From: Rattus norvegicus
Taxonomy: Eukaryota; Chordata; Mammalia; Rodentia; Muridae
NCBI RefSeq assembly: GCF_036323735.1
Contig: NC_086023.1
Location: 16,045,501 to 16,109,500, forward strand
Direction: 5' to 3'
DNA length: 64,000 nucleotides
Part shown: in pieces, positions 43,860 through 56,723 of the stretch
Layout of the letters: every line of letters starts with the position of its first letter
Numbering within the stretch: the first letter of the stretch is position 1
Notes under the pieces: model-generated
Told to the model about the DNA's origin: nothing
Database searches by the model: none
The model's input: only the letters and a program-made list of their open reading frames with translations
Translations under genes and position numbers: made by a program

Positions 43860-46285
43860 GCAATAAATACCCTAACAACAAAATAACAAAAACAATAATC
43901 ACTATTCCTTAATAGCTCTTAGCGTCAATGGACTCAATTCCCCAATAAAAATATATAGACTAACAGACTGGGTGTGAAGAGAGGACCCAACATTTTGCTG
44001 AAAAAAAAAAAAACAACACTATCTCAGAGTAAAAGGCTAGAAAACAATGTTCCCAGCAAACAGTCTGAAGAAATAAGCTGGAATAGCCATATTAATATCA
44101 AGTAAAGTCGACTTTCAATCAAAAGTTATCAAAAATGGTAAGGAAGGACAATCCATATTGATCTAATCAAAAGTCACCAAGATGAACTCTCAATCCTTAA
44201 TATCTATGCTCCGAATGCAAGGGTCCCTACATTCAACAAAGAAACCGTACTAAAGCTCAAAGCACACATTGTATTTCATTCAATAATTGTGGGAGATTTC
44301 AATACTCCACTCACATCAATGGACAGGTCATGGAAAGAGAAACTAAAAAGAGACACACATAAACTAACAGAAGTTATGAACCAAGTGGATTTAGCAGATA
44401 CCTATAGAACATTTCATCCTAAAACAAAAGAATACACCTTCTACTTAGCAACTAATGATACCTTCTCCAAAATTGACCATATAATTGGTCATAAAACAGG
44501 CCTCAAGAGGTATAAAAATTTAAATAATCCCATGCATCATACCAGATCACCATGGACTAAGGCGGGTCTTCAACAACAATAACGACAGAAAGCTCACGTA
44601 CACATAGAAGTTGAACAATGCTCTATTCAATGATAAAATTGGTCAAGGAAGAAATAAAGAAAGAAATTAACGAGTTTTTAGAATTTAATGACAATAAAGG
44701 TACAACATACCCAAACTTATGGGTCACAGTGAAAGCAGTGCTAAGAGGAAAACTAATATCTTTGAGAGAGCATAATTAGCAGCTTGAGAGCACACCTAAA
44801 AGCTCTAGAACAAAAAAAGCAAACACACCCAAGAGTAGTACATGGCAGGCAATAATCAAACTTATGGCTGAAATAAACCAAGTTGAAACAAAAACAACTA
44901 TACAAAGAATCAAAAACAAAAAAAAGAAAAAAACAACAACAAAAAAAACCAGGAGGTAGTTCTTTGCAAAACTAAACCAGATAAATAAACCCTTAGCCAG
45001 ACTAACCAGAGGGCCCAGAGAGTATATCCAAATTAACAAAATTAGAAATGAAGTGGGAGATTTAACAACAGAATCTGAGGAAATTCAAAAAGTCATCAGA
45101 TCCTACTACAAAAGCATAGATTCAAAAAAAAACATGGAAAATCTAGATGAAATGGACAATTTTCTAGATAGATACCAGGTACCAAATTTAAATCAGAATC
45201 ACATAAACCAGCTAAACAATCCCATGACTCCTAAAGAAATAGGAGCAATTATTAAAAGTCTCCCAACTAAAAGAAGTCCAGGACCAGGTGGGTTTCAGGC
45301 AGAATTCTATCAGAACTCCACAGAAGACCTAATTCCAATACTGTTCAAACTATTCCACAAATTAGAAACAGAAGGAACACTACCCAATTCCTTCTATGAA
45401 GCTAAAATTATGCTTATACCTAAACCACACAAAGATCCAACAAAGAAAGAGAACTACAAACCAATGTTCTTTTACATATTGATACAAAAATACTTAATCC
45501 AAACTAAATCCAAGAACACATCGAAATGATCATCCATCATGACCAAGTAGGCTTCATCCTAGGGATTCATGGATGGTTCAGTGTATGGAAATCCATTAAC
45601 GTAATCTACTATATAAACAAACACAAAAATAAGAAACCGTAAGATCATCTCATCAGATTCTGAGAAATCATTTGGCAAAATTCAACATCCCTTCATGATA
45701 AAAGTCCTGGAAAGATCAGGAATTCAAGGCCCATGCCTAAACGTAGTAAAAGCAGTATGCAGCAAACCAGTAGTCGACATCAAACTAAATGGGGAGAAAC
45801 TTGAAATAATCCCCCTAAAATCAGGGTCTAGACAAGGATCCCACTCTCTCCCTACTTAGTCAATATAGTACTCAAAATCCTACTCAGAACAATCAAACCA
45901 CAAAAGGAGGTCCAAGGGATATAAATTGGAAAGTAACAAGTCAAAATATCACTATTTGCATATGATATGATTGTTCATTTAAGTGACCCCAAATATTCCA
46001 CCACAGATCTACTAAACCTGATAAACAACTTCAGCAAACTGTCTGCATATAAATTTAACTCGAGTAAATCAGTAGCCTTCCTCTACTCAAAGACTGAACA
46101 GGGTGAGAAGTAAACTAGGGAAATGACACCCTTTACAATAGTCCCAAATAATATAAAATACTTGGTTTTGACTCTAACCAAGCAAGTGAAAGATCTGTAT
46201 GACAAGATAGATCTTCAAGTCTCTGAAGAAAGAAATTGAAGAAGACCTTAGAAGATAGAAAGATCTCCCATGCTCTTAAATGATC
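43860..46285 (+). pseudogene. L1 ORF2 pseudogene, 3'-truncated
   Basis: Endonuclease block [18 protein letters not shown] at 44,289 and [27 protein letters not shown] blocks at 45,053-45,529 are long and readable. The RT catalytic motif reads FAYD at about 45,955-45,966 in place of FADD. After 46,240 (KKEIEEDLR, then a broken RSPMLL) the element ends. Confidence 0.88.
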
Positions 46286-46339
46286 CATGAAATATTCACT
46301 TGAAAAAAACAAAACAAAACAAAACAAAACAGAAACCAT

Positions 46340-46660
46340 ACTTACCATACTTTCTAAAATCAATCCCAATTGGATCAAGATAAAAATAAAAGCTATGGCA
46401 CTAGAAGACACCTAATGAACAAATCATTATCTTGGGCTTGTAGTGATTTCAGTAATGATTTCAAAGGCATGGCTAGCAAATAAAAGAATTGATTAAGTAC
46501 ATTCAATGAAAATTAAAATTTTCTGCTTTGCAAAGTTCATTGCTTAAAAATAAAAAGACATGTTGTAGATCCAGAGAGATATAAGCAAAAATCTTGTGAA
46601 GCATAGCTATATATTTAAACAAACTAAGAAAATCACCTGAACAAATTGAGCATGAGATAT
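46340..46660 (+). mobile_element. Possible ancient L1 ORF2 fragment
   Basis: GTAATGATTTCAAAGGCATG and CTGCTTTGCAAAGTTC-type words resemble the C-terminal ORF2 of ancient mammalian L1. An (AAAAC)n-like stretch lies just upstream at 46,300-46,332. Low certainty. Confidence 0.35.
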
Positions 46661-46699
46661 TATATACACTTTGTGGAAGAATATATATATATTCATATT

Positions 46700-47225
46700 A
46701 CCTTATTTCTCCCTTTCCCCTCCCCCAACTCCTCCCATTCCTCTAAAAGCTTCTCTTGCCAAATTCCCTATTTTTCTGGCTTTTACAACTTTTTCCCACC
46801 TTCCCTTCCACAATAGTCCCTGAGTCTTATATATGGGGTTATGAATGTATCCATAAGGATTGGACACCATAATTCTGCATTTTGATTGGTTGTTTTCTAT
46901 AATTGTCTCTGTCTATTGCAAAGAAAATTTCCTTAATGCAACATGAAGATTAAATTTATTCATGGGTAAAAGAACATATATTTAAAATGTAATTAAAGGT
47001 TATGCTTATGTGGTAAAATAGTAATTGTAATTTTTTCTGAGGTAAATGATTTTATTAGCCTTGGGTATTTGTCAAATTTCTAGTACTGAGCATGTTTTAT
47101 CTCTTGTTAAACAAGTCTTTAGTCTAAATACAGAGCTACTGATTACCATCAAGTTATGTGTGCCATAAATGTACCCTTTGCTGGTCACTGCGATTCATGG
47201 ACATCATATCTAAGTAGCACTATTG
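46700..47225 (-). mobile_element. Old L1 3' UTR fragment (Lx-like)
   Basis: GTCTCTGTCTATTGCAAAG and CTACTGATTACCATCAAG resemble old murid L1 3' UTR on the opposite strand. No ORF2 is attached. Confidence 0.5.
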
Positions 47226-49360
47226 TTTTCTTCCTGAATCATACTATTAGCTATCTACCCAGAAGAAAAAAAGAACTTATAGTTGCATAAGTCTGTGTAT
47301 ACATATATAGATTTAATGAAGTTTATCTGATAATACTTCCTACAGTGATCAAAAAGCAACTTACAAGAAAACATAAACAAATCAAAAGAAAAAAACAAAA
47401 CAAAACAACTTCAGACATGAGGAAATCTTACTTCCTTTTAAGATGTATCACATAAGATGACACATCATCCTCCCAGGGAAACGTGGGCTGAAGACTAATT
47501 TGACACATCCTTAAGAGTCTCGTGATACCTTTAGTCCATACTGTACACCAGAGTTCCTCGAATATATTTAGTTTCCAAACTGCAAGATTTTAATTACATG
47601 GTTTTAATTGTCTTGTTTCTATCAAACATTAATATGCATTTCTCACTGGTTTTTCATGACTTCTATTTCATTAAACCACATATGTGTCCTTATAGCACTG
47701 AGATATCATGTAGTAGGTTTTTGTATCTATCCCTTAGAAGTTCACTTATCTTTCTCCAGTGACATACATCTTCTCCAAAAAACTTTCTGATTTCATATGT
47801 ATCTTCCATATTCTATGCTTCATTGGTTAGCAGTTTAATGTATCTACCTTTTGGGTTTAATTTTAGGAGAAAATCTTCCTTTGCATACAATTTGGCCCCC
47901 AACCCATATTCTTTACTCTTGACAGCCTTCTGAGGCCTAGGGTGACAGATGACAATTATGTACCACCATGTTTCGCCTAGGTCAACTTCTTGGTAAAGTT
48001 GACCTTGTATGGAAGACAGATCAGACCCTATAGTGTTAGTCAGTGATTCTTCATACAAGATATTAATATTCTTCGACTTCCTTCCCTTTACTTGGGCAGA
48101 CTTATTTTTAATAAATATATGTAAATTAATGATGGATTTAGCTCGTACTGGTCATGAAGAAGCAAAATGCAAGGGTCAGACATTTGTTCATCTGAAAATT
48201 TAAAACAGCCAAGACCCTCAGATATGTGGCTGTGAGGAGATCTCATACACTGACAACTTGAACCAGCTTTAGGGAGATCGAGGCTTGAAATAAGAGCTCG
48301 GCTCAGATAACATCTCTGTTGTAGCTTAAAACTACAGAGCATGGGACAAGGCTCCACAGAGAGGCAAATGGATGCTGTTTCAGTGGCTGTGTCCACTGTT
48401 GCTAAGCAAAAGAAAAGGATGAGTACAGGTTATAAAGCATATACATTTTTATTGTCTTTCCTCTCTCTCCTTTACTATTTTAAGTAGATTCATAAAGATG
48501 CACATATTTATGGAGCAAGATATAGTATTTTTATGTATGTCTAAGTTGTATAATGCTCAAATTATATGAGCTTCATTTTTCAGTATGTTCGTTTCTTATG
48601 TTTGAAACATTTAAAATCCTTTTTCTGCCTCTGAAATATACACTTGCTATATTTTGTTGCCAATCTTTCTTTCATATTTTATTTTATAGCATTTTATGTG
48701 ACGTGTGTGAGTATTTTGCCTGCAGGTATGCTACTGCACTATATATTTTCAATGCTTGTGGAAGTCAGAAGAGGGCATCAAATTCCCTGTCTGGGGAATG
48801 TTTGCTTTGAACTGTGAAAGAAACATGCCAGTCAATCATTTTCATACTTGGTCATAGATTCCTTTGTATATTTAAGAGCATGAAGGAAGCCAAAATTAAC
48901 TAGTTTCTGCTTTTACTGTCAAGGACAGTTGATAGATGATTCCTTACAAGTCACTAGGGACCAGCAGAAACTATGATCCTGTTTGTTTGCTTGCTTATTT
49001 TACTATTTTAATAGTTGCCTCATCTTATAAGAATGGCTTCATTTTCTATGGATTTGCATGCATACATTCAGGAAAATTTCCTTTGTATGTACACTTCACT
49101 CTGTAGAATATTTATTTGTTGCAGTCCATCTGGTAGTAGCTCTATGGCCTGCCTGAGCAGGAAGATAGGATAACAAAGCATTTTTAGGAATTGTCTACAG
49201 TCCCTTGGGTTTTAATTCACTTTAAAGGGCAAGGAAATAAACACAGTTCTTGGTCTTTTAACCACACTAGTCTATGCTTGGGTTAGTAGTAGTCTAGTGT
49301 AGCAAAGTGAGGAATGCTGTGGACAGGAGATAGTAATGAGACAGGCAGAGTAGAGATTAA
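47226..49360. other. No gene or repeat recognised
   Basis: About 2.1 kb, AT-rich. Open stretches of up to 102 codons (48,088-48,396, minus) show no family resemblance. Confidence 0.5.
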
Positions 49361-49368
49361 CTATTGTT
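49361..49368. repeat. Probable target-site duplication, left copy
   Basis: CTATTGTT abuts the T-rich end of the L1 and recurs at 52,447-52,454. Eight bases is short, so chance is not excluded. Confidence 0.6.
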
Positions 49369-52300
49369 TTTTTATAATTTTTTTCATCTTTATTAACTTG
49401 GGTATTTCTTATTTACATTTCGATTGTTATTCCCTTTCCCGGTTTCCGGGCCAACATCCCGCTAACCCCCCTCCACTTCTCTATGGGGTGTTCCCCTCCC
49501 TATCCTCCCCCCATTACAGCCCTCCCCCAAACAATTACGTTCACTGGGGGTTCAGTCTTGGCAGGACCAAGGGCTTCCCCTTCCACTGGTGCTCTAACTA
49601 GGCTATTCATTGCTACCTATGAGGTTGGAGGCCAGGGTCAGTCCATGTATAGTCTTTATGTAGTGGCTTAGTCCCTGAAAGCTCTGGTTGGTTGGCATTG
49701 TTGTTCATAAGGGGTCTCAAGCCCCTACAAGCTCTTTCAGTCCTTTCTAAGATTCCTTCAATGGGGGTTCCATTCTCATGAGGTTCAGTGGTTTAATGAT
49801 GGTATTCGGCTATGTATTTGCTGTATACTGGCTGTGTCTCTTAGGAGAGATCTACATTCAGTTCCTGTCGGCCTGCACTTCTATCCATCTTATCAAGTTT
49901 GGTGGCTGTATATGTATGGGCCACATGGGTGTTCCTTCTGCCTCTGTTCTAATCTTTGCCCCCCATTCCCTGCCAATGGTGTTCTTGTTCCCCTTTTAAA
50001 GAAGGAGTGAAGCATTCGCATTTTGGTCATCTGTCTTGAGTTTCATGTGTTCTGTGCATCTAGGATAATTCGAGCATTGGAGCTAATATTGACTTATCAA
50101 TGAGTACATATCATGTGTGTTTTTCTGTGATAGGGTTGCATCACTCAGGATGGTATTTTCCAGTTCCCTCCATTTGCCTATGAATTTCATGAAGTCATTG
50201 TTTTTGATAGCTGAGTAATAATATTCCATTGTGTAGATGTATCAGATTTTCTGTATCCATTCCTCTGTTGAAGGGCATCTGGGTTTTTTTCAGCTTCTGG
50301 CTATTATAAATAAGGCTGCTATGATCATAGTGGAGCATGAGTCTTTGTTATATGTTGGGGCATCTTTTGGGTATATGCCCAAGAGAGGTATAGCTGGGTC
50401 CTCAGGTAGTTCAATGTCCAGTTTTCTGAGGAAGCTATAGGTTGATTTCCAGAATGGTTGTTATCAGTCGGCAATCCCACTAACAATGGAGGAGTGTTCC
50501 TCTTTCTCCACATCCTCGCCAACATTTGCTGTCACCTGAGTTTTTTATCTTAGCCATTCTTGCTGGTGGGAGGTGAAATCTCAGGGTTGTTTTGATTTGC
50601 ATTTCCCTTATGACTAAAGATGTTGAACATTTCTTTAGGTGTTTCTCAGCCATTCGGCATTCCTCATCTGTGAATTCTTTGTTTAGCTCTGAACCCGATA
50701 TTTTAATAGGGTTATTTGTCTCCCTGCGGTCTATCTTCTTGAGTTCTTCGCATATTTTGGATATAAGCCCTCTATATAGGATTGGTAACGATCTTTTCCC
50801 AATCTGTTGGTTGTTGTTTTGTCCTAACAACCGTGTCTTTTGCCTTACAGAAGCTTTGCAGTTATATGAGATCCTAATTATCGATTCTGGATCTTAGAGC
50901 ACAAGCCATTGGTGTTTTGTTTCTCCAGTGCCCATGTGTTCGAGATGCTTCCCCACTTTTTCTTCTATTAGGTTGAGTGTATCTGATTTGATGTAGAGGT
51001 CCTTGATCCACTTGGACTTAAACTTTGTACAGGGTGATAAGCCTGGATCGATCTGCATTCTTCTACATGCTTACCTCCAGTTGAAAGAGCACCATTTGCT
51101 GAAAATGCTATCTTTTTTCCATTGGATGGTTTTGGCTCCTTTGTCAAAAATCAGGTGACCATAGGTGTGTGGGTTCATTTCTGGGTCTTCAATTCTATTC
51201 CACTTGTCTATCTGTCTGTCTTTGTACCAATACCATGCAGTTTTTATCACTATTGCTCTGTAATACTGCTTGAGTCTTCAGGGATAGTGATTCCCCTGGA
51301 ATCCTTTTATTGCTGAGAATACTTTTAGCTATCCTGAGTTTTTTGTTTTTCCAGATGAATTTGAAATTGTTCTGTCTAACTCTCTGAATAATTGGATTGG
51401 TATTTTGATGGGGATTGCACTGAATCTGTAGATCGCTTTTGGTAAAATGCCCATTTTTATTGTATTATGAGCATGGCAGATCTTTCCATCTTCTGAGATC
51501 TTCAATTTCTTTCTTCAGAGACTTGAAATTCTTATCATACAGATCTTTCACTTGCTTGGTTAAAGTCACACCGAGGTATTTTATATATTTGGGACTATTA
51601 TGAAGGGTGTCCTTTCCCTAATTTCTTTCTTGGCTTGTTTCTCTTTTGTGTAGAGGAAGGCTACTGATTTATTTGAGTTAATTTTATACCCAGCCACTTT
51701 GCTGAAGGCGTTTATCAGCTCTAGTAGTTTTCTGGTGGATCTTTTGGGATCACTTAAATATACTATTATATCATCTGCAAGTAGTGATATTTTGATTTCT
51801 TCTTTTCCGATCTGTATCCCCTTGACCTCCTTTTGTTGTCTGATTGCTCTGGCTAGAACTTCAAGAACTATATTGAATAAGTAGGGAGAGAGTGGGCAGC
51901 CTTGTCTATTCCCTGATTTTAGTGGGATTGCTTCAAGTTTCTCTCCATTTAGTTTAATGTTAACTACTGGTTTGCTGTATATGGCTTTTACTATGTTTAG
52001 GTATGGGCCTTGAATTCCTATTCTTTACAGGACTCTTATCATGAAGGGGTGTTGAATTTTGTCAAATGCTTTCTCAGCATCTAATGAAATGATCATGTGA
52101 TTTTGTTCTTTCAGTTTGTTCATATAGTGGATTGCGTTGATGGTTTTCCGTATATTAAACCATCCCTACATGCCTGGGATGAAGCCTACTTGATCATGAT
52201 GGATGATTGTTTTGATGTGCTCTTGGATTCAGTTTGTGAGAATTTTATTGAGTGTTTTTGTGTCGATATTCATAAGGAAAATTGGTCTGCAGTTCTCTTT

Positions 52301-52446
52301 CTTTGTTGGGTCTTTGTGTGGTTTAGGTATAAGAGTAATTGTGGCTTCATAGAAGGAATTCAGAAGCACTCCATCTGTTTCACTTTTGTGGAATAATTTG
52401 CATTGTATTGGTATAATGTCTTCTATGAAGGTCTGATAGAATTCTG
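49369..52446 (-). mobile_element. 5'-truncated L1, about 3.1 kb
   Basis: Minus-strand L1 with A-tail (T-runs at 49,367-49,386), 3' UTR and most of ORF2 back to the RT domain, where it stops at 52,446. Less diverged than the long old copies, but frameshifted. An 8-bp repeat brackets it. Confidence 0.92.
50095..52446 (-). pseudogene. L1 ORF2 pseudogene, RT to C-terminus
   Basis: The RT catalytic region near 51,755-51,795 reads [15 protein letters not shown], so both catalytic aspartates remain. A 116-codon open stretch (50,830-50,480) covers the C-terminal text ISKICEELKKIDRRETNNPI. Several frameshifts separate the blocks. Confidence 0.85.
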
Positions 52447-52454
52447 CTATTGTT
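52447..52454. repeat. Probable target-site duplication, right copy
   Basis: CTATTGTT, same as 49,361-49,368. Confidence 0.6.
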
Positions 52455-54982
52455 AACAGGGGTTAAATACTGTCAATATAGATAAAACTTTGGAGAAGTA
52501 CAAGACAATTTTTAATAAACCTTAGTTGGACATTTTTTTTGTTCTTTATATCAGTATTTTTAAATAGCTCCAAAAGCAAATCAGTAAGTTAGGAGAATTC
52601 TATTAATTTTAGTATATGTTTATATTGATTCATGGAACTTTGACTTTAGAAATTTTATCAAATTTACTTAATCTCTAAATCGTATCTTTTAAGACTTATA
52701 TAACTTTTGGACCTTCAAAATTTAAGATTTTTAGCTCTTTCATATCCTGAAATAACACCCACCTTTTTAGTCTTCATAAATAAATCCTTCTTTAATAAAA
52801 GTATTTATTTTGTTACATTCTTCTAAAATTTACGTTTTATATTGGCTGATTTATTCTAAATTTTCTTTCTTAATATCATGCAACATATTAACATTGAAAA
52901 GTAAATATGTACTCTACTTAGAGGAAAGTCGAATATAAACCACATGGACTAGATGAGATAATAAATTAATGTTACATACAATAATATATACTCTCAGGCA
53001 AATCTTATATAAAATACAAGATAACAATAAATTATTTTTGTGTTTTGTTCAATATAGAGGATGCTCTACAATAACTATGGTTTTGATTTTGAATGAGTAT
53101 AAGTAGCAGAAAAAAAAGAAACAACTGTTAAATTGCCAAATATCATCAACTCTATGTTTAGAGTCTCTAGCAGCAAAGGAAACCCTGTTAAAACTTTCAG
53201 TCAGCAAGTACACTCTCCTTTCCATGGACTTTTGGTTAACAGTCTTTTCTTTCCATCTACCATATTTGGTTTATTTATTAAGCAGTAATTAAGTGTTGAT
53301 GCTTACTATGCATTTAAATTAATCTGCCTTAGTTACCTTATGTTACTCTTAAGATAAACTAAAGCATGCCAGTAGCTGTCTTTACTATGGGCAGCAGTTC
53401 ATTGTAATATAAATAAGAATAATAATTTATATTGGAAATAGTATACCCTTTAGCTATTCCTAGAGGCAGAATGCCTTTACTTTCTAACCATTTATTGCTC
53501 TTGTTCCTGTCCTATAGTCAGGAGACCAGGCTTACTCAGAAAAACAGACTTTGGAGAACATTTTAAGAAAAACATGCTTGTATCTGAAGTGGTAGTTTCC
53601 ATTTCTGCATCCAGAAACAGCTTCTCAGCAAGCTTAAACAACACATAACAATTTTGCTGATACATACTAATGTATATTAAGAAAATACCATTTCTCTGTT
53701 GTATGTTAAATTTTAGGCCTCTTGTAGAGTTCTGTGATTAAAGGTTAGACCCAAAACATCTCTCTTCCTTTTAACATGTATAGATTTGTTTAACCAGAAG
53801 AGTTTCATCTGTTGTGTCTGGCAGAGATTGACAATAGACAGCAAATTTGTAATTTTTTTTTAGAATACTATAAGAGGCATAACACGATTTTGAAGAGTCA
53901 CTCTCTGATATCTATATATTGTACAATGTCATGTGTGTGGAGTAGTCTCCAATCATGATCAGGATGAATCAAACTGAGAGTGATAGCTATCTTTACTGGC
54001 ATCTAACTTGAGATTGTACTGGACTAGTCTTTGGGTAACCAAGTACTTGAAAGTGATACTCGTGAGCAGGTTGTGTGCTTGCAAATGAAGATACACAGCC
54101 CCAAAAGACTTTATAAGTTTACTTTATCCTCAGTAAAGAAACCAACTTGAAGGAAGTTCACTTTTTCACTAGTTCGTCTGGGCATAATGACAGATTTGAT
54201 CTTTGTTTAGCTTAGGCTATGATTTTCTTTAGGCCTTCCTAACAAGAAAGCTTTATAAACATACGTGGGTCCATGTATTCCCATCATGCCCTGTAAAAAT
54301 ATCCCAAGAGATTTGGTGGAGATGTCTCCTGGCAGAAAAAGAGTAGGCTGTTTCATTTGATTGGCTGAGGGTCTAATTTTGAGAATGTGGTCAAATGGTG
54401 ATGTTGGAAAAAATTTCAAGCCAGATTATCCCACATGTAACAAGATGGAGGAAAAAAGACAGAATGATATTGGGTCAAGTTTGGTCTTCCCCTACCTGCA
54501 TGTTCTAGCCTGTTTAGGACATGTCCTGCCTGCCTGTGTGAAAATCTAACACTGTCTAGTGTAATCAACCCCAGGGTGTGACTCACCAAGTGGTAAGACT
54601 TCTGCACTTCTTCATGACCAAGCCCCTGCCATCTTCCAGTTTTTTCCCTTAATCTCAATATCCTGACACCTTCACCTCCCTGCCTCTTTCTCTCCCAAGC
54701 CTTGTCTTCTATATGCTCCTTTTAATGGACCTTAGTCATGCCTGAAGGGACTTGACAACATCTCTTTTAGCCTTTACTTCATTCCAGGTGCTTGTAAATT
54801 TGTCATTTTCCAGAAAAAATTTCTACCATCTCCATGTTTTCGGTCCCAAACGGTCTAAGAGCCTCAGGCAGTGTGTCCAGTCTGAGATAAGGCACTTCCA
54901 TTTTAATTCTTTGCACTTCAGTATCCCAAGTCTGAAGATGCACAGAAACATCCAGCATTGACACAATTTCTAGGAAAACAAA
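52455..54982. other. No gene recognised
   Basis: About 2.5 kb, AT-rich to 53,950. The stretch 54,000-54,980 is less AT-rich and could hold old LTR-type sequence, but I found no termini, duplication or protein block. Confidence 0.45.
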
Positions 54983-55464
54983 TAGATAGACCCCGACCTG
55001 ACCCGTCCTGCAGGGCAGGTCAACCAGGGTCTGGGGTCCACCTACGAGAGAATGGGGGAACTCAAAGAGCAGACAGCAAGTCAAGAGGTCAGATCAAGCT
55101 GACAATTTTAATTTTTCTCAGGCTGAAGATATACTGGTAAAAGCAGGATGTGGCGAGGTGTTAGGTAACCACAAAGGAATGAGCCTGGCTCAATGACCAG
55201 GATATTGGCTGGGTAAATCGGTCAGTGGGAGGAACAGGACAGGGTGGATTGCTTAGTGACCTGACCACCAGTGCTAAGCGACCTGACAATAAGATTTATT
55301 CTATCTACTAAGTTCAAACAGAACTGCAAGTGCAGGCTTAAGTATGGCTGCTTTGATCTAACATAAGGCTGAAATATGATTGCTTGTGATCTAATATAAG
55401 GCTAAACTATAGTTGCTTTTAATCTAAAATGAAGGCTGCTCCCAACATCATGAGGCTGCTCCCA
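54983..55464 (-). mobile_element. ERV 3' LTR, minus orientation
   Basis: On the minus strand it starts TGGGAGCAGCC directly after a polypurine tract, carries a triplicated U3 unit and a variant polyadenylation signal followed by TTGTCAGCTTGATC (near 55,090-55,110), and ends near GGTCGGGGTCTATC, which resembles the end of gammaretroviral U5. The outer edge is placed from this resemblance and may be off by some bases. Confidence 0.75.
55343..55440 (-). repeat. Three tandem 32-33 bp units in the ERV U3
   Basis: Three imperfect units (55,343-55,374; 55,375-55,407; 55,408-55,440) share TATxxTTGCTTxxxATCTAA and AAGGCT. Tandem U3 units of this kind often serve as enhancers in gammaretroviruses; function here is inference. 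Confidence 0.8.
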
Positions 55465-55490
55465 AATCTCCCCCTTTTTCTTTACTTAGA
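55465..55490 (-). other. Polypurine tract before the ERV LTR
   Basis: On the minus strand AAAGAAAAAGGGGGAGATT leads into the LTR start. This is the plus-strand primer site of reverse transcription, as expected directly upstream of U3. Confidence 0.8.
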
Positions 55491-55506
55491 ACGAGACCAT
55501 GGTGGT

Positions 55507-55522
55507 AAAATTCTTTGCTAGG
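55507..55522. repeat. Target-site duplication, left copy
   Basis: AAAATTCTTTGCTAGG, repeated at 55,945-55,960; the leading A residues of the right copy merge with the L1 tail. Confidence 0.93.
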
Positions 55523-55944
55523 AACCACTGAACTGAGAATAGGACCCCCATTGAAGGAATCAGAGAAAGAACTGGAAGAGCTCGAAGGGGCTTGTGACCC
55601 CTTATGAACAACAATGCCAAGCAACCAGAGCTTCCAGGGACTAAGCCACTACCTAAAGACTATACATGGACTGACCCTGGACTCTGACCTCATAGGAAGC
55701 AATGAATATCCTAGTAAGAGCACCAGTGGAAGGGGAAGCCCTGGGTCCTGCTAAGACTGAACCCCCAGTGAACTAGATTGTTGGGGGGAGGGCAGCAATG
55801 GGGGGAGGGTGGGGAGGGGAACACCCATTAAAGAAGGGGAGGGGGAGGGGGAGGGATTGGGGGATGTTTGCCCGGAAACCGGGAAAGGGAATAACACTCG
55901 AAATGTAAATAAGAAATTCTCAAGTTAATAAACAATAAAAAAAA
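55523..55944 (+). mobile_element. 5'-truncated L1 3' UTR inserted in the ERV
   Basis: A 422-bp rat L1 3' UTR in sense orientation, including CTAAGCCACTACC, the G-rich tract (55,783-55,856), GTTTGCCCGGAAACCGGG and an A-tail. Exact 16-bp duplication. It splits the ERV sequence between env and LTR, so it is younger than the ERV. Confidence 0.96.
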
Positions 55945-55960
55945 AAAATTCTTTGCTAGG
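55945..55960. repeat. Target-site duplication, right copy
   Basis: See 55,507-55,522. Confidence 0.93.
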
Positions 55961-56099
55961 GCAGGGATAGAGGCCTGACCTCCAGTATTCTTGACAGGTC
56001 CTAATGTCCATGTATGTTACTTGGAAACAACGGCCCATGAAGCAGAAAACACCTAGCTCAGGCAAAGAAAGGCACAAGCAGGCAGGGTGGCCTCGGACA

Positions 56100-56120
56100 G
56101 GTCCCCCCTTTTTTTAAGCC
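56100..56120 (-). other. Second polypurine-like tract
   Basis: AAAAAAAGGGGGGACC on the minus strand lies between the second env tail and the LTR-proximal polypurine tract. It may be a relic of another 3' end. Confidence 0.4.
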
Positions 56121-56321
56121 AAGATGAAAGCCCCTTGGAAACTGCGTCTGTCTTAGGTTGGAGCAAGCCATTCTTATTTCCCTAGGCCTGTCATTGGATA
56201 AGGCAGCAGCTTATGGCGGCCCTCCTGTCTTAGGCCTCAAATGGTCAGAGAATGTTGCTCTCTTACCCATCATTGACTATCCAGTTCAGCTCACAGGAGA
56301 GGTTGGTAGCCGAAGACCCAC

Positions 56322-56490
56322 CTAGATCATCTTGAGGCAATGATAATGGACCTGTATAGGCCTAGCTCGAATGGCCTCGATTTGTTATTTAGTAAAAGCC
56401 ATGAGCTTGTTGAAAATCACGGGTCCCATTGTAACCAAAAGCAAAATACTAATGAGGTGTCTCACAAAAGGCACCAGAAGAGAAAACATA
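56322..56490 (-). pseudogene. Second env TM tail, unlike the first
   Basis: Reads, with an internal stop, as a membrane-anchor and cytoplasmic-tail segment of gammaretroviral type: hydrophobic ISILLLVTMGP, then NKL and HYH at the positions corresponding to GPWALNRL and HYHRL in the first tail. It lies downstream of the complete first env end, so the env 3' end is present twice in diverged form. It has a stop inside and a stop at 56,322-56,324. Confidence 0.7.
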
Positions 56491-56723
56491 GATGATCTCC
56501 ATCAATCATCTTTGCAGGCAGGCTTGTCCCTCAGGGGGCCCAGGAGCATCCCGTTGCAGTGTCTCGTCTTGCATCCCTTAGCAAAGGCAGAAAGAGCTCT
56601 ACCATCAAGAAGGCGGAGGGCCTGGGAAGCCTCCACTTATCTGGTCCAGGGGCGGAAATGCCCTTTTTTAAGTTGGGTGGAGATGGAAATGGGACATGCC
56701 TGAGATGGGTTAGTGCCTTCATC

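Larger units (their letters stand above)
42413..46285 (+). mobile_element. Old L1 with 5' end but no 3' end
   Basis: Starts with an L1 5' UTR (42,413-42,687), then ORF1 and ORF2 remnants, but stops abruptly near 46,285 in the C-terminal third of ORF2, with no 3' UTR or A-tail. Target-primed insertion truncates 5' ends, so loss of the 3' end implies later deletion or rearrangement. Confidence 0.88.

Noticed and set aside
47813..48396. Two overlapping minus-strand open frames (81 and 102 codons)
   Set aside because: No conserved motif and different frames; not convincing as a processed pseudogene.
54000..54980. Possible second LTR next to the ERV LTR
   Set aside because: Less AT-rich, but no TG...CA ends, no duplication and no match to 54,983-55,464 that I can see.
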